A DNA stretch of 64,000 nt from Leucobacter sp. L43 (GTDB lineage: Bacteria; Actinomycetota; Actinomycetes; Actinomycetales; Microbacteriaceae): NCBI RefSeq assembly GCF_016597785.1, contig NZ_JAENJG010000001.1:1426001-1490000 (forward strand), given 5' to 3'. Positions 1 to 8,780 of the stretch are shown here, piece by piece; position 1 is the first letter of the stretch; each line of letters starts with the position of its first letter. Below the pieces are notes generated by a model. That model had not been told where the DNA came from, did not search any database, and was given only the letters and a program-made list of their open reading frames with translations. Made by a program: the position numbers and the translations under genes.

Positions 1-320
1 GCACCACGATTCGTCGCGACGGGATGACAATCGCTCCGCTCACGCGGGAGGCCTCGGAGGTGCGCGCGTTCAAGATCACCTACCACCCCGGAGCTCCCGA
101 GTGCGAGTTGCAGGTGCACGAGGGACACGAGTGGCTCTACGTGCTGTCGGGCAGATTGCGCCTCTCACTCGCCGAGCGCGAGCACGTGCTCGGTCGAGGC
201 GAGGCGGCGGAGTTCGACACGACGGTGCCGCACCTCATGCAGGCCGAGGGGACGACGCCGTGCGAGGTGATCAGCATCTTCAACACGGTCGGCGAACGGC
301 TGCACCTGCACAGCACGTAG
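1..320 (+). CDS. Cupin-domain protein, 5'-truncated (probable XRE-cupin regulator)
   Basis: The reading frame is open from the window edge, so the true start lies outside. The visible ~105 residues form a small beta-barrel cupin: the stretch HEGHEWLYVLSGRLRLSL and the later VPHLMQAE correspond to the two cupin metal-binding motifs. In actinobacteria this arrangement is usually the C-terminal sensor half of XRE-family regulators (HTH plus cupin_2), but the helix-turn-helix part is not in view, so a stand-alone cupin is possible. It converges with pdxT. The internal ATG at 24 is not a convincing start because coding sequence runs through it. Confidence 0.7.
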   Translation, partial: TTIRRDGMTIAPLTREASEVRAFKITYHPGAPECELQVHEGHEWLYVLSGRLRLSLAEREHVLGRGEAAEFDTTVPHLMQAEGTTPCEVISIFNTVGERLHLHST

Positions 321-372
321 GCCGGCGCGACCCTCCGCTTCCCCCCTTCCCCGCGCCCGCACGCCATGCCGA

Positions 373-1083
373 TCAGCGGACCTGCGCGAGGAGCGCCCTG
401 TGGAAGGCCGCGTCGCCCGTGAGCTCCGGATGGAAGGCGATGCCCGTCACCGTACCGAGCCTGCGCCGAGCGTCGCGAGCGCCGATCCTGCCATCCGCGT
501 CGCGCTCGGGCCCCGCGTCCGAGTCGCCCCCGGGCGCCGCCGTCGTGGCGCCGAGCACGCGCCCGTCGACTCGGCAAATCGCGCGAGCGCCGATTCCGAC
601 TGAAAGCACCTCCGGAGCGCGGATGAGCGCCGCACGCACGCGGCCACCCTGCCGCCCGATCACCTCAGCCGCGTCGACCGCGATGTCGACCTCGTGCGAC
701 ACCAGCTGCGGGCCGAGCGCATTGCGTCGCACGGCGACGTCGAGCACGTCGAGAGATCTCTGAGAGGGTGCCGCATCCCGCACCTCTCGGGCGAGCAGCA
801 CGAGCCCGGCGCACGTTCCCAGCGTGGGGAGCCCCTCCGTGATGATCGATCGCAGGCCCTCAGCCATATCGAAGAGGCGGAGCAGCCGATCCTGTGCGCT
901 GGATTCTCCGCCGGGCAGCACGAGCGCATCGATGCGCGGTCCGTCAGCACCCGCGAAGTCGCTCTCGCGTCGCACCAGCACGACGCGCGCGCCGAGCTGC
1001 TCGAGCACGTCGCCGTGCTCCGACACGCCCCCCTGCAGCGCGAGCACCCCGACGACGGGTGCCGAGCGGGGCTCCGTCACCAC
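373..1083 (-). CDS. pdxT: Pyridoxal 5'-phosphate synthase glutaminase subunit PdxT
   Basis: Class I glutamine amidotransferase that hydrolyses glutamine and channels ammonia to PdxS for pyridoxal phosphate synthesis. Visible features are the family motif PGGESS (residues 57-62; usually PGGEST), the nucleophile Cys91 in GTCAGL and the His218/Glu220 pair in FHPEL. At 236 residues it is longer than typical PdxT (about 190-200). The extra length is an Asp/Arg/Gly-rich insertion around residues 173-205, just before the catalytic His. Its start overlaps the pdxS stop by 7 bases, so the two are almost certainly translated together. Confidence 0.95.
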   Translation of the reverse strand: MVTEPRSAPVVGVLALQGGVSEHGDVLEQLGARVVLVRRESDFAGADGPRIDALVLPGGESSAQDRLLRLFDMAEGLRSIITEGLPTLGTCAGLVLLAREVRDAAPSQRSLDVLDVAVRRNALGPQLVSHEVDIAVDAAEVIGRQGGRVRAALIRAPEVLSVGIGARAICRVDGRVLGATTAAPGGDSDAGPERDADGRIGARDARRRLGTVTGIAFHPELTGDAAFHRALLAQVR

Positions 1084-2018
1084 CCTCGCTCGGCCAAGCG
1101 GTGCGGGGCGGGCAGGTCGGCGACGTTGATGCCCACCATGGCCTCTCCCAGTCCGCGGGAGGCCTCTGCGATCGCGCCGGGGTCATCGAAACGCGCCGTC
1201 GCTCGCACGATGGCGGCGGCACGCTTCGCGGGGTCGCCCGACTTGAAGATGCCGGATCCCACGAAGACCCCGTCGGCGCCGAGCTGCATCATCATCGCCG
1301 CATCCGCGGGCGTGGCCACCCCGCCCGCGGTGAAGAGCACCACCGGCAGGCGGCCAGCGGCCGCGACCTCTCGGACGAGGTCGTACGGCGCAGCCAGGTC
1401 TTTCGCCGCGACGTACAGCTCATCCGGACCGAGCGCGGAGAGGCGGGCGATCTCCCCGCGAATGGTGCGGATGTGCTTGGTCGCCTCCGAGACGTCGCCG
1501 GTGCCGGCCTCGCCCTTCGAGCGGATCATCGCCGCACCCTCTGAGATGCGGCGAAGCGCTTCGCCCAGGTTCGTCGCCCCGCACACGAACGGAACCGTGA
1601 ACCGCTGCTTGTCGATGTGGTTCACGTAGTCGGCAGGCGACAGCACCTCCGATTCATCGATGTAATCCACCTCGAGCGCTTCGAGCACCTGCGCTTCGAC
1701 GAAGTGCCCGATGCGGGCCTTCGCCATCACGGGAATCGAAACGGTCGCTCTGATGCCGTCGATGAGGTCCGGGTCGCTCATGCGCGCCACCCCGCCCTGT
1801 GCGCGGATGTCCGCCGGAACGCGCTCGAGCGCCATCACGGCGACGGCACCGGCGTCTTCCGCGATCCTCGCCTGTTCGGGGGTGACGACGTCCATGATCA
1901 CCCCGCCCTTGAGCATGTCGGCGAGGCCTCGCTTGACGAGGGGCGAGCCGGTGGTCGGAGCTGCGGTGGACGCTGATGCCTGGGATTCGGTCATACGCAC
2001 CAGCTTGCCCGGCCGCAT
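1077..2018 (-). CDS. pdxS: Pyridoxal 5'-phosphate synthase lyase subunit PdxS
   Basis: Condenses ribose 5-phosphate, glyceraldehyde 3-phosphate and PdxT-derived ammonia into pyridoxal phosphate in a PdxS12-PdxT12 complex. The TIM-barrel sequence is highly conserved: [19 protein letters not shown], the Schiff-base lysine in MAKARIGH (Lys100) and the second catalytic lysine in [10 protein letters not shown] (Lys168). The start at 2018 is preferred because a GAGG Shine-Dalgarno sits 7 bases upstream. An ATG at 1994 (MTESQ) is also possible but has no ribosome site. pdxT follows with a 7-base overlap. Confidence 0.95.
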   Translation of the reverse strand: MRPGKLVRMTESQASASTAAPTTGSPLVKRGLADMLKGGVIMDVVTPEQARIAEDAGAVAVMALERVPADIRAQGGVARMSDPDLIDGIRATVSIPVMAKARIGHFVEAQVLEALEVDYIDESEVLSPADYVNHIDKQRFTVPFVCGATNLGEALRRISEGAAMIRSKGEAGTGDVSEATKHIRTIRGEIARLSALGPDELYVAAKDLAAPYDLVREVAAAGRLPVVLFTAGGVATPADAAMMMQLGADGVFVGSGIFKSGDPAKRAAAIVRATARFDDPGAIAEASRGLGEAMVGINVADLPAPHRLAERGW

Positions 2019-2063
2019 TGGTCTGCCTCAAGGTCCACAAGTGCCAAGTTGCAGGAGACCAAT
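2017..2063 (-). promoter_or_regulatory. Inverted repeat at pdxS start, candidate operator
   Basis: Perfect 8-bp arms ATTGGTCT (2017-2024) and AGACCAAT (2056-2063) flank AAGGTCCAC and AAGTGCCAA, two related short direct elements. The left arm overlaps the pdxS start codon region. MocR-type PdxR activators are known to control pdxST in other actinobacteria through repeated short sites, so a regulatory role is plausible. No pdxR gene is in the window, and the match to a known PdxR site is only loose. Confidence 0.35.
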
Positions 2064-2072
2064 CCTTCGGCC

Positions 2073-2106
2073 CCGCCGGCTCATCGATAGATCGGGGAGC
2101 CGGCGG
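2073..2106 (-). terminator. Hairpin terminator after the ABC/CMD operon
   Basis: A 10-bp perfect stem, CCGCCGGCTC (2073-2082) with GAGCCGGCGG (2097-2106), begins 6 bases after the stop codon of the CMD-fusion gene. It has no long U-tract, which is common for high-GC actinobacterial terminators. Confidence 0.6.
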
Positions 2107-2112
2107 TGAGCC

Positions 2113-3429
2113 TCAGGCCGTCGTGGGTTCACCGATCGAGAGCATCAGGCGGTTCGCCCAGTTGAAGAAGGCGCCCGCCTGAATCGCGTCGAGCAGTTCG
2201 AGCTCGGCGAGCCCCACGTCGCGCAGGGCGGAGATCTGGGGCTGCCCGAAGCGCGGCGGCGTCGCCGTCAGAGCGACGGTCGCGTCGACGATGGCGTCGA
2301 TCCTCGTCGAAATCCGCGCCCCCACCCCTTCGTCGAGCAACCGCTGCACCTCGGCACGATCGGCGCCCTGCTCCGTCGCGAACCGCGAATGCACCGAGGC
2401 GCAGAACACGCACCCGTTGAAGCGCGAAGCGGCGGCCGCTGCGAGTTCGCGCTCGGCGCGAGGCAGCCCGGCGTCGGTGTTGAAGAAGATGTCGAGGTCG
2501 GTGAGCGTGCGCTCCCGCAGCGCTTCGGGATCACGCGCGAGCAACCGGAAGTACGGCATGTGCACGCGGTCGCGCTGCACGAGCGCGTCGTAGTGCGCCT
2601 CGGTGAACTCGGCGACCGGCAGGGGCTCGAGCCACGGCTTCCACCCCAGCACGTCTTGCGTGAAGCGTGCTGGCTCGTCGACACGAGGCGCAGCTGGCAG
2701 TGCCTCTGCAGCCGCAACCGGCGCCTGTTCGGTCGACGCCCCTGCACGTTCGCGCGCCACCGCGGCGACGTCGGCGGCGAGCGCCGGGAGGTCTTCGGCG
2801 CGCGTCGCCGCGGCGCCGCCGACGCTCTCGCGCAGTTCGCGCAAGCCGTGGGCGACGCGCAGTTGGAACGCGAGGAACGAGATGAGCTGGGAGAGCGTGA
2901 CGATACCGGTGCTGCTCCATCCGGCGTCGAGCAGCCGACCGAGGCGCTCACGATCGGCGTCGCGCGGGTGGAGCACCAGCATGTGCGCGTGCTCGAGCGC
3001 CGCTGAGAGCCGATCGCCCAGCGCATAGGCGGCTTCGACCGAGGCGACGCTGTACTCGGGCCCGGCTTCGCTCTCTGGGGCGTTCTCCGCGCGGAACGCC
3101 CCGTACGGGCCCTGCCCGGCAGCGCGCTCGGCTTCTGCGACGATCAGGGGCTCGAGCCCGGCACCACCCCCCGTCTCGCGCAGCAGCGCACCGTAGAACG
3201 CGACGGCCTCCGGCTCCTCGTGCAGCCGCGCGACGAAGAGCGCGACTGCGGCCCGCTCGGCCAGCGACACCTCAGAGGCGTCGAGCGGCACGAAGAGCGC
3301 CTCGAAGCTGCCCTGCGCGTGCTGCTTCGATTCCGGGCGGCGATCGCGCGCCCGATCGAGGGCGTCGCCCGGGGAGATGCCGGTCAGTGCGGCGATGATG
3401 TCGGTGTGGACGAATGCGGGAAGGGTCAT
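2113..3429 (-). CDS. CMD-domain/alkylhydroperoxidase-domain fusion protein
   Basis: A 438-residue protein with two AhpD/CMD-like halves. The N-terminal half (about 1-190) resembles the CMD-domain protein of the Avi_7170 type. The C-terminal half (about 250-438) resembles the alkylhydroperoxidase-domain protein of the Avi_7169 type and carries the redox pair in FNGCVFCASVHSRF, the CxxC plus downstream His pattern of AhpD. An Ala/Glu-rich linker joins them. In other genomes these two families are encoded next to a TIGR04028-like binding protein and dipeptide-type permeases, as here, so it probably processes the imported compound. The start is set by AGAAGGAG 9 bases before ATG 3429. It is the last gene of its operon. 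Confidence 0.8.
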   Translation of the reverse strand: MTLPAFVHTDIIAALTGISPGDALDRARDRRPESKQHAQGSFEALFVPLDASEVSLAERAAVALFVARLHEEPEAVAFYGALLRETGGGAGLEPLIVAEAERAAGQGPYGAFRAENAPESEAGPEYSVASVEAAYALGDRLSAALEHAHMLVLHPRDADRERLGRLLDAGWSSTGIVTLSQLISFLAFQLRVAHGLRELRESVGGAAATRAEDLPALAADVAAVARERAGASTEQAPVAAAEALPAAPRVDEPARFTQDVLGWKPWLEPLPVAEFTEAHYDALVQRDRVHMPYFRLLARDPEALRERTLTDLDIFFNTDAGLPRAERELAAAAASRFNGCVFCASVHSRFATEQGADRAEVQRLLDEGVGARISTRIDAIVDATVALTATPPRFGQPQISALRDVGLAELELLDAIQAGAFFNWANRLMLSIGEPTTA

Positions 3430-3451
3430 TGCGGTGGTGCTCCTTCTAGTG

Positions 3452-5134
3452 TCAGATCTCCCAGTGCCCCGACGACAGCGATGCGCCGGGGATCGCCTCG
3501 ATGAGGCGCTGGGTATAGGGGTCTTGCGCATTGCTGAACACGTCTTCGGTGCGGCCGTGCTCCACCTGGCGGCCGCGCTGCAGCACGGTCACCGTGTCGG
3601 AGATCTGGCGAACGACGGCGAGATCGTGCGAGATGAAGACATAGGTGAGGCTCAACTCGTGCTGCAGGCGCGCGAGCAGTCGAAGAATCTGCGCTTGCAC
3701 CGTGACGTCGAGCGCCGACACGGCTTCGTCGAGCACCACCAGCTCGGGCTCGACGATCAGTGCGCGGGCGATGGCGACCCGCTGCCGCTGCCCGCCCGAC
3801 AGCTCGCGGGGGCGACGCTGAGCGAACTCGGCAGGCAGCGAGACGATCTCGAGCGCGTGGGCGACCCGCTCGACGCGATCCGCGCGACTCCCAGTGCCGA
3901 TGCGGAAGTTCTTGAGCGGCTCGGCGAGCGTCTGCCCAACGGAGAGACGAGGATCGAGCGAGCCGTACGGGTTCTGGTAGACCATCTGCGTGGTCCGCCG
4001 GAACTCGCGCAGGCCGGAGCGCCGCAGCTCGGTGACCTCTGCACCGTCGACGCGCACGCTGCCCGCCGTCGGAACGGAGAAGCCGGCGATCGCGCGACCG
4101 GTGGTGGTCTTGCCCGAACCCGACTCGCCGACGAGGGCGTGGGTGGTGCCCCGCGCGACCGTGAACGACACCCCGTCGACCGCGACGAAGGCGTCTGAGC
4201 CGCGCCCGAACACCTGATGCAGGTCGCGCACTTCGACGAGCGGGGCCGCCGGCGCAGGTGATGCGGGAGTCGCAGCTGCACCGCCGGGAACGGATGCGAC
4301 AGCGATCGTCTCCCGCTCGACGAGCTTGCCGAACGAGGGCGCATCGGCCATGAGCTGCTTCGTGTAATCAGATGACGGCTTCGCCAGTACCTGCGCTGCC
4401 GGGCCGGCCTCTTGCACTTCGCCTCCGCGCATCACGACCACGCTGTCGGCGCGATCCGCCGCCACCGCGAGGTCGTGCGTGATGAACAGCACGCCCGTTC
4501 CCATCTCCTCGCGCAGGCGGTCGATCAGATCGAGCACGGTGCGCTGCACGGTGACGTCGAGCGCGGAGGTGGGCTCGTCGGCGATGATCAGCTCGGGATC
4601 ATTGGCGAGCGCCGCCGCGATGAGGACGCGCTGACGCATGCCGCCTGAGAACTCGTGCGGGTACTGCTTGGCCCGCTTGATCGGCTGATCGATGCCGACC
4701 TGCTCGAGCAGTGCGTGGACGCGATCGTGCACCTCGTCGCGACTCGGCCGGCCGTGGATGCGCAGCGATTCGCTGATGCTCTTTCCGACCGGTTGCACCG
4801 GGTTGAGGGAGTTGCCCGGATCCTGCGGAATGAGCCCGATGCATCGGCCGCGCAGGTCGCGCCAGCGCCGCTCGGGAAGGCCGACGAGTTCGGTCGACCC
4901 GAGGCGTCGCTCGTTCAGCGTGACGCTGCCGGCGGTCACCCGCCCGTTGGCGGGGAGCAGGCCGATGACCGATTGGGCGACCGTGGTCTTGCCGGATCCC
5001 GACTCGCCCACCACGGCGGTGACCTCGCCGGCGCGCACATCGAAACCGATGCCGCGCACGGCGTCGATGTGTCCCTGCCGGGTGCGGTACTGCACGGCGA
5101 GATCGCGGATGCTGAGCAGCGGTTCGACGCTCAT
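3452..5134 (-). CDS. Dipeptide-type ABC transporter ATP-binding protein, fused DppD-DppF
   Basis: A 560-residue protein with two complete ABC cassettes. The first has Walker A GESGSGKTT, signature SGGMRQR and Walker B LIIADEP; the second has GESGSGKTT, signature LSGGQRQR and Walker B LVVLDEA. The oligopeptide-transporter C-terminal extension follows each cassette. It energises uptake through the two permeases encoded upstream. The start ATG 5134 overlaps the preceding permease stop as ATGA, and the longer frame upstream has no support. The CMD-fusion gene follows after 22 bases. Confidence 0.92.
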   Translation of the reverse strand: MSVEPLLSIRDLAVQYRTRQGHIDAVRGIGFDVRAGEVTAVVGESGSGKTTVAQSVIGLLPANGRVTAGSVTLNERRLGSTELVGLPERRWRDLRGRCIGLIPQDPGNSLNPVQPVGKSISESLRIHGRPSRDEVHDRVHALLEQVGIDQPIKRAKQYPHEFSGGMRQRVLIAAALANDPELIIADEPTSALDVTVQRTVLDLIDRLREEMGTGVLFITHDLAVAADRADSVVVMRGGEVQEAGPAAQVLAKPSSDYTKQLMADAPSFGKLVERETIAVASVPGGAAATPASPAPAAPLVEVRDLHQVFGRGSDAFVAVDGVSFTVARGTTHALVGESGSGKTTTGRAIAGFSVPTAGSVRVDGAEVTELRRSGLREFRRTTQMVYQNPYGSLDPRLSVGQTLAEPLKNFRIGTGSRADRVERVAHALEIVSLPAEFAQRRPRELSGGQRQRVAIARALIVEPELVVLDEAVSALDVTVQAQILRLLARLQHELSLTYVFISHDLAVVRQISDTVTVLQRGRQVEHGRTEDVFSNAQDPYTQRLIEAIPGASLSSGHWEI

Positions 5135-5994
5135 GCGTTGCCTCCAACGCTGATGGCCCGGCTCAGTCGGTTGCTCGCGAGCACCACGAACACCACGACG
5201 ATTCCGGGAAGCACGGTCAGCCACCACGAGGTGGCCAGGTAGTTGCGCCCCTCCGCGATGAGCAGGCCCCACTCCGGCGTGGGCGGCGGCGCTCCGTATC
5301 CCAGGAATCCGAGCGTCGAGATCTGCAGGATCGCCGAACCGAGCTGCAGCGCGGCGAGCGCGATCACGGCGGTGAGCGAGTTCGGCAGAATGTGCCGCCA
5401 GAGCACCCCGAAGAACGTACCGCCGGAGCCGTAGGCGGCTTCGACGAACTCGCTCGCGCGTACGCTCACGACCTGGGATCTCGACAGTCGGGCGAACACT
5501 GCGATCGACGTGGCTCCCACTGCGATCGCAGCGTTCGCGGTGCCGAAGCCGAGCAGGATCACGATGCTGAGCGAGAGCAGCAGGGTCGGGATCGCGAGCA
5601 GCACGTCGACCACGCGCATGAGGGCCTCATCCACCCAGCCGCCGACGGCGCCCGCGGTGATGCCGATGAGCGAGCCTGCGACGAGCCCGACGAGTACGGC
5701 GATCAACGCGGCGCTGATCGACTGCGAAGCGCCGTAGATCACGCGTGCGTAGAGATCGCGCCCCGTCGCGTCGGTGCCGAACCAGTGCTCGGAGCTCGGC
5801 GCCTGCAGTGCCGGCCCGACGCTCGCGGTCGGGTTGACGGAGGTGAACAGCCCGGGGGCCACGGCCCACGCGAGTGCGATGAGCAGCACGAGCGCCGGCA
5901 CGATGATGCCCGGGCGCCGAAGGGCGCGCCACGACCAGGCGCGCGCCCCGGTCGGCGGCACCGCGCGTGCGGCTGAGACGTCGATCGCGGTCAT
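5131..5994 (-). CDS. Dipeptide-type ABC transporter permease, DppC-like
   Basis: A 287-residue inner-membrane subunit with an N-terminal segment (RPGIIVPALVLLIALAWAV) followed by the typical DppC start of the soluble loop (HWFGTDATGRDLYARVIYG) and five further membrane segments. The EAA-type loop EAAYGSGGTFFGVLWRHILP contacts the ATPase. The start ATG 5994 overlaps the dppB-like stop as ATGA; the ATPase gene overlaps its end the same way. The tight overlaps suggest one translationally coupled importer. Confidence 0.92.
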   Translation of the reverse strand: MTAIDVSAARAVPPTGARAWSWRALRRPGIIVPALVLLIALAWAVAPGLFTSVNPTASVGPALQAPSSEHWFGTDATGRDLYARVIYGASQSISAALIAVLVGLVAGSLIGITAGAVGGWVDEALMRVVDVLLAIPTLLLSLSIVILLGFGTANAAIAVGATSIAVFARLSRSQVVSVRASEFVEAAYGSGGTFFGVLWRHILPNSLTAVIALAALQLGSAILQISTLGFLGYGAPPPTPEWGLLIAEGRNYLATSWWLTVLPGIVVVFVVLASNRLSRAISVGGNA

Positions 5995-6953
5995 GCGGTC
6001 GCTCCTATCGACTTGCGCGCGGTGCGCTGCCTGAGCCGCGCATCGAGCACGGGGTAGAGCAGATCGACCACGAGGTTGATCGTGACGAAGACGACGGTCG
6101 CGATGACGACGACCGCGAGCAGCACGGGGGTGTCTCGGTTGGCGACCGCCTGCGCCGTGAGCGCGCCGATGCCGACGCGTCCGAAGACGGCCTCGGTGAC
6201 GATCGCTCCGCCCACGAGTTCCCCGAAGAGCAGACCGGCCATCGTCATCGCGGGCAGCAGGGCGTTCGGGGCGACGTTGCGCCACAGCAGCCAACTGGTG
6301 CTGGCTCCCCTGGCGCGCACCACCGCGACGAACGGCTGCTCGCTCACCTCGTCGATGCTGCGCAGCAGCACCTGCGCGAGGGGCGCCGCGATCGGGATGG
6401 CGAGCGTGATGGCGGGCAGAATGAGCGCCTGCAGCTCGGTCGCTCCGATCGTCGGCACGAGACCGAGCTGGAACGAGAAGACTTGGATGAGCACGATGCC
6501 GATCCAGAAGACCGGCAGCGACACGAAGAGCGGCGGCAGGTTGCGGAACGCGCGGCGCAACCAGCTGCCGGCTCCGTAGCTCGCAGTGAACGCGATGACG
6601 ACCGCCAGGAAGACGGCGAGGATCAGCGCGACCACCGCGAGCGTGAGCGTCGACGGCAGCGCCTCGGCGAGGAGAGTGGAGACCGCCGCCCCGCTCTGCA
6701 CGGAATACCCGAGGTCCCCCTGCAGGAACGCCCCGACCGAGTCGAAGAACCGCACGAGGAATGGGCGATCCACCCCGTAGCTCGCCCGAATGTCGGCGAG
6801 CTGCTCGGCTGAGAGCCCGAGGTCGGGGTTGCCGAAGCGTGCCATCACCGCGTCGCCCGGCAGCGCCGCGAGCAGCACGTAGGCGGCGGTGTACGCGAGC
6901 GCGAGGACCAGGATCGCCTGGCCGACGCGTCGCAGCAGCGCCGCCCGACTCAC
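5991..6953 (-). CDS. Dipeptide-type ABC transporter permease, DppB-like
   Basis: A 320-residue six-segment membrane protein of the DppB/OppB family. It has the N-terminal TM1 (VGQAILVLALAYTAAYVLLA), the LPGDAV turn after it, and the EAA loop VVRARGASTSWLLWRNVAPN. Translation begins with GTG at 6953, overlapping the binding-protein stop as GTGA. It is the partner of the DppC-like permease encoded next. Confidence 0.92.
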   Translation of the reverse strand: MSRAALLRRVGQAILVLALAYTAAYVLLAALPGDAVMARFGNPDLGLSAEQLADIRASYGVDRPFLVRFFDSVGAFLQGDLGYSVQSGAAVSTLLAEALPSTLTLAVVALILAVFLAVVIAFTASYGAGSWLRRAFRNLPPLFVSLPVFWIGIVLIQVFSFQLGLVPTIGATELQALILPAITLAIPIAAPLAQVLLRSIDEVSEQPFVAVVRARGASTSWLLWRNVAPNALLPAMTMAGLLFGELVGGAIVTEAVFGRVGIGALTAQAVANRDTPVLLAVVVIATVVFVTINLVVDLLYPVLDARLRQRTARKSIGATA

Positions 6954-8593
6954 TTGCCGAGCTGCACGTCGTAGAAGGAGGGCCTGCCGATCGACTCGGT
7001 GGCGAAGCCCTGCACGGAGGCCTGGAGCCCGAAGACCTGGGGCTCCTCGAAGAGCGGCAGCACGTAGGCCTGCTCGGCGATGCGCTGCTGCGCCTTCGCG
7101 GATGCGTCGGCGCGCTCCTCAGCCGTCGGCACGGAGGCGATCTCGGCGAGCGCGGCGTCCAGTTCGGGGTCGTGGATGGTCCCGGACTCCGTATCGAGGT
7201 TCAGGTTCGCGTTGCGGTTCGTCGAGTAGATCTGCGACTTCAGCACGTCGTAATCCGCGCGGCCGACCATGGAGTGGTAGACCTGGATCGTGTCGGCGTC
7301 GAGTCGCGCCTCGTCTTGAGCGGCCTGATCGCCCGGGAAGAGCTCGACCTCGATGCCGAGCTCTGCGAGCTGCTCCTGAATGAGGGTGACGACCTCCTTC
7401 GAGCGAGGCTGCGGGAGCGCTTCGTTGAAGGTGATCGAGAGGCGCTCGCCGTCCTTCTCACGAATGCCGTCCGACCCCGGCGCCCAGCCGGCCTCATCGA
7501 GCAGCTGCTCCGCCTTCGACGGGTCGTACTCGTAGAACTCGGAAGTATCCGTGTAGCCGAGAGCGGTCTCCGCGAGGATGCCGGTGGCGAGCGGGTAGTT
7601 CTCGGTGAAGAGTGTGCTCACGATCGCCTCGCGGTCGATGCCCGCGATGATCGCCTGTCGCACCTTGATGTCGGTGAGCGGGGCGTGGGCGAAGCGGAAG
7701 CTGAGGCTGTTGTTCACTCCATTCGTGGCGGCGTGCTCGAGCGCCAGGTTGTCGCCGGCGAACTGCGCCTCGTCGGGTGCTGGAATCGATCGAGCGATCT
7801 GCGCCTGACCCGAGGTGACCGTGCCGACGCGCACACTCGACTCGCCGGCGACGATGATGTTCACGGCATCGAGGTGGGCGCGACCTTCGTGCTCGCGCGA
7901 CTCCGGCGCCCAGTCGTAGTCCTCGCGCACCGCCAGGTCGGTCTGCTTGCCGATCTGCTCGTCCGAGATCACGAACGGCCCGCTGCCGATGATCTCGGTG
8001 GCGTTGCCCGGCCCGAACTCCTCGTTCGTGCGGTCGAGGCTCGCGTTCGCGAGCAGGCCGGAGTTGATCGTCGACGTCGCCTGCGCGAAGCCAGGAGACG
8101 GGGCGGTGAAGAAGAACTTCACCGTGTACTCGTCGATCGCCTCACCGTGGTCGTAGTTGTTGATGGCCTCGGAGATCGACAGAGCGCGGTCGGTGTCGCC
8201 CTTGCCGTAGAGATCGAAGTTCTTGACGACGTTCTCCGCGTCGAGCGGTGTGCCGTCGGAGTAGGTCACTCCCTCGCGGAGCTTGAACGTGTACTCCGTC
8301 GCATCCGCGTTCACCTCGGGCAGTTCGCTCGCGATCCACGGCTCGAGCTCGAGCGTCTCGGGGTTCTGGTAGAGCAGGCGATCCGTCACCTGGTTGACCA
8401 CGCCGCCGTTCGGGTAGAAGCCCGCGGCCGGCGGGTAGAGCGTGTTCCAGGTCTGCGGTTCGAGGTAGGTGAGCGTGCCGCCCTCCTGCGCCGCGCCGTC
8501 GCCGGAGCCGCCGCCAGCGTTCGCCGAGCACCCGGTGAGCGCCATCGCGGCTACTGCCATCGTGGCGATCCAGGCGATGCGGTGCTTCTTCAT
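6950..8593 (-). CDS. ABC transporter substrate-binding lipoprotein, TIGR04028-like
   Basis: A 547-residue SBP_bac_5 family lipoprotein with a lipobox ending AMALTGC (Cys22) and a mature region beginning LTYLEPQTWNTLYPP. The family normally binds peptides, nickel complexes or opines. This subtype (KPN_01854-like, by memory of the family) is linked in other bacteria to CMD/alkylhydroperoxidase proteins and a luciferase-like monooxygenase, suggesting an unusual small ligand. GAAGGAG precedes the start by 5 bases. It is the first gene of the five-gene importer operon and is divergent from the flavoprotein operon. Confidence 0.88.
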   Translation of the reverse strand: MKKHRIAWIATMAVAAMALTGCSANAGGGSGDGAAQEGGTLTYLEPQTWNTLYPPAAGFYPNGGVVNQVTDRLLYQNPETLELEPWIASELPEVNADATEYTFKLREGVTYSDGTPLDAENVVKNFDLYGKGDTDRALSISEAINNYDHGEAIDEYTVKFFFTAPSPGFAQATSTINSGLLANASLDRTNEEFGPGNATEIIGSGPFVISDEQIGKQTDLAVREDYDWAPESREHEGRAHLDAVNIIVAGESSVRVGTVTSGQAQIARSIPAPDEAQFAGDNLALEHAATNGVNNSLSFRFAHAPLTDIKVRQAIIAGIDREAIVSTLFTENYPLATGILAETALGYTDTSEFYEYDPSKAEQLLDEAGWAPGSDGIREKDGERLSITFNEALPQPRSKEVVTLIQEQLAELGIEVELFPGDQAAQDEARLDADTIQVYHSMVGRADYDVLKSQIYSTNRNANLNLDTESGTIHDPELDAALAEIASVPTAEERADASAKAQQRIAEQAYVLPLFEEPQVFGLQASVQGFATESIGRPSFYDVQLGK

Positions 8594-8663
8594 GGTGCTC
8601 CTTCTGCGAACTCGTGAATCTGTGGTGCTGTCTCTGCGTCATGTTGCAGGCAACCCGGCTAAT

Positions 8664-8679
8664 GTTATAGCTCTCATAA
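8664..8679 (-). promoter_or_regulatory. Candidate promoter/operator of the importer operon
   Basis: On the minus strand TATAAC (8664-8669) is a good -10 element about 70 bases before the binding-protein start. It is embedded in the imperfect palindrome TTATAG-CTC-TCATAA (8665-8679), a size and shape typical of a dimeric repressor site. No good -35 was found. Confidence 0.4.
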
Positions 8680-8768
8680 GCTAGCGGAAATCCTCGGTGT
8701 CACAGAACTTCATGAACTTCTCGCGTCATAAACGGTCATCCGATCAGACATCCGGACCCCCGGCCGCG

Positions 8769-8780
8769 TATAACGGAACC
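8769..8780 (+). promoter_or_regulatory. -10 element for a leaderless flavoprotein mRNA
   Basis: TATAAC at 8769-8774 lies exactly 6 bases before ATG 8781. There is no Shine-Dalgarno, so transcription probably starts at or next to the start codon. No clear -35 is visible. Confidence 0.55.

Noticed and set aside
101-763. Long open frames antisense to or out of phase with pdxT and the cupin gene
   Set aside because: They are typical high-GC shadows with Arg/Ala/Pro-rich translations and no motif; the same applies to the many other antisense frames, such as 8736-11369.
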